NCBI GenBank assembly: GCA_009746045.1
Contig: RPFO01000110.1
Location: 1-54,491, forward strand
Reading direction: 5' to 3'
Length of the DNA: 54,491 bases
Source of the DNA: Mesostigma viride
Lineage: Eukaryota > Streptophyta > Mesostigmatophyceae > Mesostigmatales > Mesostigmataceae
Of this stretch, positions 48,054 through 54,491 are shown one piece after another (position 1 is the first letter of the stretch; every line of letters starts with the position of its first letter). The translations under genes and the position numbers were made by a program. Below the pieces are notes generated by a model. The model saw only the letters and a program-made list of their open reading frames with translations, had not been told where the DNA came from and did no database searches.

Positions 48054-51000
48054 CCTCGTGTACGCCTCGGGCAAGCGATCCGCCTCCTCGTCCGTCAAGG
48101 GCTTTACGCCCTTGAGCTCCCTCTCGGACGCCCGGAGCATCGCCAGCGGGTCCGCCCCTCCTCGGACGAACTGCAACAGGAACTTGTCGCGACGGGCGTC
48201 GCCCGCGTTCCATAGCCGCCGCCTCTCTTCGTCCGCCTGCGCCCCCTTGCTCTTCCTGTCGTCGGCCCTCTTGGCCACGAGTGCCTTCCGCGCGTTCTCG
48301 TTCTCGTCCATGGCGCGACGAGCCCTTTCCGCGGCGAGGACACGTCTCTCTGTCCTGTCCCTCACCCGATTTACCGTTACGTACTTGACATTCGGGTCGC
48401 CGGGGACGGTCACGCCGATCCAGGGGTTGTGCACGGCGCCGAGGGCCGGGGCCGAGACGACCACGGCCTCGACCCAATCGTCGCGGCCCATGAGACGGAC
48501 CTCGACCTCGTCGCGGTCATGGTAGTCGGACGCCTGCTTCCGCTTGCACTTGACGATCTTGGCGCCGACGCGGATGTCCGCGTCCTGCGTCCACACTTCG
48601 CGGACGTGCCCACTCTCCGCGTTTTTCTCCGTTTCGCACGTCCTCCGGACCGGGACGCGGAAGTCCATTCCCTGTCGTCCCGCCTTGCCCGGATACGCGT
48701 CCGTGATCGGCGCGGCGTTGGTGTAGTCGCGATACGTGAGCGATCGACCGACGCTCGACTCCGTCCGCGGTTCCTCGGACGGGTCTTCGTACTCTCGACC
48801 GACGCGCGACTCCTTCTGCCGTTCCTTGGACGGGTCTTCGTACTTTCCGTCCACGAACTGGGCCATGCACCCTCGACGGACGGGGAGCAGGACATCGGCA
48901 GCGCTCCACGCGCTCACCTCTTGTATGGTCTCGGCGTCCTCCTTGGCCTTGTCGAGGACCACGGGAACGACGTTCTTCTCCACGCTCCTGTACCCCGAAC
49001 ACAGCATGTAGTTCTTGATCGCGTGCGGCCGGATGAGCGCGTGGAAGGCGTTGATGATGACGTACGAGAGGTTGAGTCGCGTGCGGCCGACCCGGGCCGA
49101 CTCGCGCCGGATGAAATGTTTCGCGGTGTTGAACGCCAACTCGATGGGGTTGAATTCGGGAGAAAACGGAGGAAGGAATACCAACGCCGGCTTGCGCTCC
49201 TTGAAGCGTTTGAACGTCGGCGGATGCAGGAGCGCGTCGCCGGCTCCCCGCTTCCGTAGCAGCAGGGCGAACTCGCTCATCTCTCCGTCGGGGTAGACCC
49301 GATTCTCCTCCAGATCCTTGTTCTTCTGCCGCTGTTCGTTCGCCGGCTTTGCGTGGACGGAAGCGCCGTCCATGATGATCGTCTTTCCTTGCACGAAGCC
49401 GTCCGGGAGCGACTCCAGAAACCACTTGAACACGGTTTTCGTGACCGGGAGCGGCGGCGCGCCGGCGTATTTGTCGGAGAAATGCCGTCGAGCGATGTGG
49501 ATGGGCAGGACCTCCGTCCTCGAGACCCCCGACTTGGTACGGAAATGCGTCAACACGTCTTTCGCCAAGACGTGTCCTCGGAAATCGGGATCGATCTTGG
49601 GGGGTATCCGTACACGTACGGATCTTTCATGTCGCGCAGTTTGCCGTCCATCCAGTGCTCCTGTCCTTTGCAATGGTGGACGATGAACCAGATGTGAGTG
49701 GCCACGTCGAGCGGCGTCATGGACGACGACATGCCCTGGATCGTCCAGTGGACGCTGAGAGCTCTGTAGATCGCGCGCGCGAGATTCGTCAGCCGCGCGG
49801 TCTTCTGCGCCCCGTCCGCTATCCGCAGCTTGCGGTTCACGTAGTCCCTGTCGAACATGGCCGAGTTGTCGGCGTCCGAGGAGAAGAAATCGTCCAATTC
49901 CTTGTGCTTGCGATCATTTTCGTCATAAAACACGGCTTTAGGATATCTCGCAAACTCGCGTTCTGGAACACTTGCATCAACTTCTCGACCATCAGCTGCG
50001 AACCCGACTTCTCGTCCTCGTCGTCGTGGGACTTGTCGGCGTTGCCCGTTTCCGGGTACGTCAGCATCGACGCGCGGGCGGCCTCTTCCGTCTCCTTCAA
50101 CATGCCATTGACCTTGATGTCGTCGTTCCCGCCCCGCAGCAAGGGGGTCACGTTCTTGAACATGACGCCGGGCGGGAAATCCTTCGCGAATTCCGCAAGC
50201 GACGTCGGATCCGAGATCTCGTCACCGTAGATCCTCTGCTTGACAGGGTAGTTGTGGCGACGGATATAATGCATCATCACGAAATCGTGCGCGGCGAGAC
50301 GGATCACGAACTCGAGTTTGTCCTCCGGCGAGGGCAGCGTCGTGACCGTCGCAAGATAGTCCGCGATCGTCGAACGTTCCTCGCCCCGTCGCGCGTTCCA
50401 GCCCGGCAGAAAGGACCAGAACGTGTCCCTCATCGCGCCGCTGCTCACGGCGTCCGGGAGCATGACCGCGTCTTGTCCCGACTTCTTCCACAGCTGCTCG
50501 ACCTCAGGGAGGAACCCCACCTGTCCGGCCACCTGGTTCACCCTCGTCGGGAAAACGTCGGCGTATCTCCCCTCCACGATGACCTGACGAAAGTCCTGCC
50601 GCAACGGGAGGGGGTGTACGGAGGCGGAGGAGGCTCCTGCGCCTTCTTCGACTCCTTCCGCCTCACGAGACGGGCCTTCACTTTGAACAGGCTGATGTCG
50701 TGGAACGGCACAGGGTCGAAGAGGCGGATGTAGCCCCCCACCAACATCATGATGCCTTCCCACCACACTGTCCCGCAAGACGTCCGCGACCTCGCGTTCT
50801 TGCGCGGTGTTGCAGGGGTTTTGGTTGGTGATGCGGCCCGGCAGCGGCGGCAGGATGCGCAAGAAGAAGGCCACGCGCGGGGGTGCGGAGGTTTCTCCTC
50901 GGACGGCCATCTCATGGCCGCCAGCACCGTCGTCTTCGAGAACCTCTGTTCGATCCTGCGCAGAGGCGCGTGTTTCCCGGGCATGGTCCACCCCTTGGTG

Positions 51001-52050
51001 GGCGCCAGGTTCATGACCACGTGGAACTCGTCGATGAACACGCAATCTTCCGCGTAGAGAGTCGCCTGGATCTCGCGAAATACCTTCTTCTCCTCCTTGA
51101 CGGACTTGAGGTCCTTCTCCTGATGGTCGTACGCGATGGTCTTGTACGATAGCTTGTGTTCCTTGCGAGCTCTTTCCACGTCCGCTTCGGTCAAAGTGAT
51201 TTTGTTTTCATTCACAAACTTTTGTACTTCCAACAGCTTTTTACGCACGGAATCTTTCATAAAAGGAAATACGATGATCCTATCGTTTGCGCGGTCGGGT
51301 CTCCGCACGATGGCACGGGAAGATCGCGGGGGCACGACGAGCGCGCCGGATGTGGCGGCGACGGGCACGATCGCCCGGTTGTCGGCTTCCGCCTCCGCGG
51401 CCGCCGCGGCCTCCGCGGCCGCCCTGCGCGTCCGGGTCGCCGCCGCCTCGTGCGTCGCGTAGTCCAAAGGGTACACGGGCTCTATCGTGTCGGGGTCGTA
51501 GTAACTCTGCAATCGCAGCGGCGGTTCGGCACGCGGAAGAACCTCTCTGCCCTTCGAAGCGACCTTTTCCACCGCAATCACGAGGTCGGCGGCCGTGTAT
51601 TGAGGCAGGTGATTGGTCTGGAGATCCGCGAGATGTTTCGACAGCCGCGTCCACAGCTCGCGGGGGTCCGCCGGCTCGCGTCCGGCGATCCGGGGACGGA
51701 AGCGCGTCTCGAGCCAATCGTGAGGCCGGACCTCCCACGCACGGTCGGCGTTCTTCGTCTTCCAGGTCAGGGGGTTCAGGAGGGACTTTTTGAGATGATC
51801 GGGGTTGGAGTAATCGACCCCGTTCTCCCGGTCCTGTTTCCACCACTGGTAGTACTTGTACGCGGTCTTCCGATCGACCGCGAACATTCCGCGACCTCGG
51901 ACAGGGGCCGTTTCGGATCGCTGGTCTTGCGGAGTGCACGGCGATCGCGATCCTCTCTCGGAACGCCAGACTGTGCGCCTTCCCCTGCTTGAGTTTCGTC
52001 GGGACGAGACTCGGCGGGGCCGGCGTCTCCCGACGCGGCACGAGCGCCAT
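48039..52050 (-). pseudogene. Very large IS630/Tc1-mariner-like DDE transposase, frameshifted
   Basis: About 1,340 codons if frames are joined. The N-terminus (ATG 52050) has a basic KLKQGKAHSLAFRERIAI segment, then a helix-turn-helix of homeodomain-like type (PLSEVAE; FAVDRKTAYKYYQWWKQ). A long linker follows, with an Ala/Glu-rich coiled tract near 51430. The catalytic core shows D1 in CVFIDEFHVVMNL (about 51030), D2 in IIMDGASVHAKP (about 49370) and E3 in FLPPFSPEFNPIE (about 49145). D1-D2 is about 550 codons, against about 90 usual; D2-E3 is 75, against 34-36. The intervening text is itself protein-like (SKTTVLAAMRW, then LAAHDFVMMHYIRRHNYPVKQ). The tail of about 350 residues has a tandem EYEDPSxExxxES motif. 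Frame breaks: near 51930-51900, 50880, 50765, 50610, 49930 and 49600. No TIRs or target duplications flank it, so it appears to be a resident viral gene. Confidence 0.8.
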
Positions 52051-52074
52051 CCCTCTACCCTTCTACTTCGAAAA

Positions 52075-52485
52075 TCAATATCTCCTCCGCTGCGTGAGGT
52101 CGGGATGGGCGACGGCGAGAAACCGCGTCATGTCCGACTCGTTGGGCGCCTCGACGAGCGATTGGTACGTGTCGCGCGCGACGGCGCTCGGGACCGTCCC
52201 CTCGACGGTCCGGAAGTCCCTGCCCACGGTGTAGTTGGCGTGCGGATTGCCGTCGTCCGCCGTCTTCTTCGCGAACCTGGCGTCGAAACAGAAGAACATG
52301 TGCGAGAGGACGATGATAATCAGGCCCAGCACCACGGCGCGCACCGACCACGTGACGGCGCCGCCGATCAGCATCACGTACAACCCGAACCGCTTGGCCG
52401 CGTCGCACCGGTCCGAAACGCTCGCGCCGGGCACGAACGGCCAAAAGTACATGGGGTCGTCGAACAAACGTTCGAATACCTGCAT
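52075..52485 (-). CDS. Membrane protein with NPxxN-type motif (136 aa)
   Basis: An intact ORF. Hydrophobic segments at about 34-58 (LYVMLIGGAVTWSVRAVVLGLIIIVLSHMFF, one long or two short helices) are followed by a soluble tail with GNPHANYTVGRDF and LVEAPNESDMTRFL. Short membrane proteins with a Cys...NPxxN tail are a known conserved type in giant-virus virions (compare DUF5762, tentatively). Located 24 bases upstream of the transposase gene in the same direction. TATATG precedes the ATG by only 2 bases, closer than in most genes here. Confidence 0.6.
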   Translation of the reverse strand: MQVFERLFDDPMYFWPFVPGASVSDRCDAAKRFGLYVMLIGGAVTWSVRAVVLGLIIIVLSHMFFCFDARFAKKTADDGNPHANYTVGRDFRTVEGTVPSAVARDTYQSLVEAPNESDMTRFLAVAHPDLTQRRRY

Positions 52486-52507
52486 CCTATATGTAGTTAG
52501 CTCGAAG

Positions 52508-53008
52508 TTAATTTTCTGTCAACAGCTTGTCGGACGACGTGATCTCTTTGACGCCGGAGATCACGTCCTCCAAGAGCTGGGACGCGGACCCTTCGCCGCT
52601 CTCGATCTTCTCGGCCAGCGTCATCGCCAGGGACTCCGCCTGTCGCAGCACCTCGGGGGGGATGTTCCGCACGCCCATGCCCAGCATGGTCAGAGTGGAG
52701 AGGTACTCCCAGATGGCTTCCTTGGTGGCCTCCGGCGCCTCCGCCCAGTGCTTTTGGATGTGGATGTCCTTCACGTACGGGATGGTGGCGACGGCGTCGG
52801 CGAAGAACGCGGGGTCCTTGTTCACGATCGAGAGGACGTGCGGCGTCATGGCGTCCATGAACGTGTCCAGAGGCAGCCTGGCGTTGCCCTTGCAGGCCAG
52901 GGAGAAGGCCGTGCGCACGCCGACGATCGACTTCTCGTCGGGGAAGGCGAGCTCGAGCTCGCCCAGGAACATCGAGAGCATGTTGTTGAAGGCCTGGACC
53001 GCGGACAT
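52508..53008 (-). CDS. Conserved uncharacterised giant-virus protein (166 aa)
   Basis: An intact, all-helical protein with a pattern I recognise from mimivirus relatives and phycodnaviruses. AFNNMLSMFLGELELAFPDEK comes first, then RLPLDTFMDAMTPHVLSIVNKD, then a WxY-containing ATKEAIWEYLSTLTMLG helix. Those proteins are usually annotated only as hypothetical; several are seen in virions. The acidic C-terminal helix (LAEKIESGEGSASQLLEDVIS) is typical. The start at 53008 follows CTATAC by 6 bases. It is divergent from the gene at 53090, sharing 81 bases. Confidence 0.7.
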   Translation of the reverse strand: MSAVQAFNNMLSMFLGELELAFPDEKSIVGVRTAFSLACKGNARLPLDTFMDAMTPHVLSIVNKDPAFFADAVATIPYVKDIHIQKHWAEAPEATKEAIWEYLSTLTMLGMGVRNIPPEVLRQAESLAMTLAEKIESGEGSASQLLEDVISGVKEITSSDKLLTEN

Positions 53009-53014
53009 GGTTTC

Positions 53015-53018
53015 TATA
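53015..53018 (-). promoter_or_regulatory. TATA-type promoter motif
   Basis: TGTATAGA on the minus strand, 6 bases before the ATG at 53008. Confidence 0.4.
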
Positions 53019-53089
53019 CACGTTACTACCGCAAATAATTCCTCGCGTTCAAAACGAACGCGCGAATTTCAGCCGCTCCTACGAGAAAC

Positions 53090-53719
53090 ATGGAAGTCAA
53101 GGTGCGCATCGACAACAAGGTCCACACGTGGAAGTTCCCGAACTCGATGATCCAGAGCGTGGTGAGCAACCTGGGCGAGGACGCGGAGTCGTGTCGCCGG
53201 ATCATCAAGAACATCGTGGTGCGCCTCGCCAGCATCCTCGAGTCGAAGCAGCTGCAGGGGACCGTCACGGACGTGGAGGTGATCTGTCTCATGCACATCC
53301 GCACGCAGGAGGGGCTTCCGGAACCCATCAAGAAAGCCGTCACCGAGGTGCTGGACGGGTGGAAGGTGGCGGAGGAGAGCATTTCCCCCGAAGCCCGCCG
53401 CGGGCTGCGGATCGCGGAACGCATGATCCCGATCCTGCTGTCGTGTCAGAACCGCGAGGAGTTCGACAAGTACTTCACGCAGGTCATCTACCCGAACGTG
53501 GAGGAGAAACACGTGCAGGCGATCATCCGGTTCTTCAACGTGCTCGGGGACTGGTCGGCCAAGGACGAGCCGCCCGTGAAGGAGGACAGCCACTACATCG
53601 AGAAGTACGTCCTGCGGATCTTCAACAACCACGTCGTGCCGTTCATGGCGGTCAAGAAGAAGGAAGTCATCGCCAAGCGTTTCCACACGGCGGCGGAAAC
53701 GATGGCGGAATACATCTGA
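53090..53719 (+). CDS. Hypothetical soluble protein (209 aa)
   Basis: An intact ORF, not recognised. A short beta N-terminus (MEVKVRIDNKVHTWKFPN) precedes helices: SCRRIIKNIVVRLASILESK, RRGLRIAERMIPILLSCQN, VQAIIRFFNVLGDWS and NNHVVPFMAVKKKEVIAKRF. No membrane segment or cysteine cluster. Codon use and GC are like the neighbouring conserved genes, so it is certainly coding. Divergent from the conserved helical gene at 53008. Confidence 0.7.
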   Translation: MEVKVRIDNKVHTWKFPNSMIQSVVSNLGEDAESCRRIIKNIVVRLASILESKQLQGTVTDVEVICLMHIRTQEGLPEPIKKAVTEVLDGWKVAEESISPEARRGLRIAERMIPILLSCQNREEFDKYFTQVIYPNVEEKHVQAIIRFFNVLGDWSAKDEPPVKEDSHYIEKYVLRIFNNHVVPFMAVKKKEVIAKRFHTAAETMAEYI

Positions 53720-53769
53720 ACGAGTTCGTTCGCGGGGAGCGGTTAATTTCCCTCGAGTAGAGGGTAAAG

Positions 53770-53985
53770 ATGAGCGGAGCGCCCTTGGACCAAGCCTACA
53801 CGTTCATGCCGTCGGGGGAGTCGATGTCGTCCTCGATGGCCCCGCAACCGTCTCATTCTCATTCGGAGGCGACCCCTGCGTTCCAGGTCTCCGACAGCAC
53901 GGGACGCGAGCCCATCCACATCCCGGGGCCGCTGTCCATCCCGCCGCCGCACCAACAGCAACCGCACGCGCAACACCCGTCATGA
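53770..53985 (+). CDS. Small Ser/Pro/His/Gln-rich protein (71 aa)
   Basis: An open 71-codon frame following the 53090 gene after 50 bases: GAPLDQAYTFMPSGES, then PSHSHSEATPAFQ and PHQQQPHAQHPS. Disordered composition, no domain. The stop overlaps a following ATG (ATGA), and that second frame (53982-54147, basic, RRRRQPRDDSSWRSR) could be a translationally coupled peptide. Both are weakly supported. Confidence 0.4.
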   Translation: MSGAPLDQAYTFMPSGESMSSSMAPQPSHSHSEATPAFQVSDSTGREPIHIPGPLSIPPPHQQQPHAQHPS

Positions 53986-54099
53986 TGCTGCCCCGCAGCG
54001 AGCGAGACCCCCGCCCGGTCAAGAGAATGCACGCGGCGCGGCGGCGGCGACAACCGCGCGACGACAGCAGCTGGCGCTCGAGAGCCGCATGCGCAGATC

Positions 54100-54290
54100 G
54101 CGGAACAAAAAAAAACAGAGAGGAAAGAAATCGAGAGGCAACAGAATAGATCAAAAAAGTAACAAAAAATTGAAAGTAAGAGTCGAAGAAAGAAAAGCAA
54201 AAAAAAAAAAAAAAAAAGCGAGAGAAAGAAAGCAAGAAAGCAAAGATATCGTTGGCTCGAAAGAGAGATAACACTAATAACAAAACCAAC
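54100..54290 (+). repeat. A/G-rich low-complexity tract with A19 run
   Basis: Purine-rich DNA with GAAAGCAAGAAAGC motifs and a run of about 19 A (54199-54217). It differs sharply from the GC-rich viral DNA and may mark a slippage-prone boundary or a poly(A)-like insertion scar. Confidence 0.6.
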
Positions 54291-54309
54291 AGGATACGCA
54301 GACTAACGG

Positions 54310-54491
54310 CGCCGGCGGCCCCTCCTCCAGAATGGGGATCGTTAGCTGGGCCGTTCATTAATATCTCAATCGTAAAGATATACACCAACGTGAACGACCG
54401 CGACATTCTTCTTCTCGGGCTCGACGTCGTCTATCAAGCAAGTCATTCGTCGACGAGATTCAATCGACACTCGCTTTTGGACAATCTCTCT
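54310..54491 (+). other. Possible coding fragment running off the window
   Basis: One plus frame stays open from about 54303 to the end and reads PPEWGSLAGPFINISIV followed by YTNVNDRDILLLGLDVVYQA, more protein-like than its surroundings. No start codon with promoter is evident and the right end is cut, so I only note it. Nothing else is seen in the last 180 bases. Confidence 0.25.

Noticed and set aside
48039-52050. The transposase locus as a recent inserted transposon
   Set aside because: I looked for inverted repeats and target duplications at both ends and found none. It overlaps or abuts viral genes by a few bases on both sides.
1-54491. tRNA or rRNA genes
   Set aside because: No tRNA-like cloverleaf or conserved rRNA block was recognised by eye. 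A tRNAscan/Infernal run would be needed to exclude them fully.

Overview
This window reads as a decaying, TE-riddled giant-virus (Nucleocytoviricota) provirus in a eukaryotic nuclear genome. I infer a green-algal host, but only weakly: the GC-rich viral DNA, CAG-rich microsatellites and plant/algal-type Copia retroelements fit, and nothing in the window proves it. The viral part is GC-rich and tightly packed on both strands, with convergent stops overlapping or a few bases apart. It carries hallmark genes: a late transcription factor VLTF3, the PCNA sliding clamp, four double-jelly-roll major capsid proteins (MCPs) and an A32-type packaging ATPase. It also has a JAMM-like metalloprotease, a LysM protein, several conserved uncharacterised giant-virus families and a very large IS630/Tc1-like DDE transposase.

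Layout. 1-2068: broken VLTF3, broken PCNA, a small gene and the start of an acidic-protein gene. 2069-4739: LTR element A1. 4740-9527: rest of the acidic gene, LysM gene, virion-like Gly/Pro/Tyr-rich gene, MCP1 (minus), first half of MCP2. 9528-12204: LTR element A2. 12205-13783: end of MCP2, start of MCP3. 13784-23490: a 9.7-kb DNA element with 30-bp terminal inverted repeats, largely made of satellites. 23491-24093: more MCP3. 24094-26930: LTR element B1. 26936-36849: end of MCP3, MCP4, ATPase, JAMM and a run of small virion-like genes. 36850-39614: LTR element C1. 39615-40676: acidic gene and the end of a split gene. 40677-45237: LTR element B2, with a 1.7-kb TTAA DNA element nested in one LTR. 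45238-54150: rest of the split gene, small membrane genes, the DDE transposase and conserved genes. The last 350 bases are low-complexity A/G-rich DNA and an open fragment.

Every insertion can be placed to the base. The five LTR elements have 5-bp target duplications, the nested element has TTAA, and the large element has GGC. Where an insertion lies in a gene, removing it and one duplication copy puts the flanking reading frames back in register. The viral genes were therefore collinear when hit, and the insertions are young because each LTR pair is almost identical. None of the retroelements encodes pol: families B and C keep only gag and family A keeps no recognisable protein. Other viral genes are broken by single-base frameshifts, several in G or C runs. 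These could be decay or sequencing error.

The two most unusual items are MCP3 and the transposase. MCP3 is a capsid protein of about 1,030 codons whose loop between the two jelly-rolls has grown to about 600 residues and looks like two LamG/concanavalin-type domains. The transposase's three catalytic residues are spaced far wider than in its family. A TATA tetramer 5-16 bases before the start codon recurs in front of at least 14 viral genes and is a candidate shared promoter.
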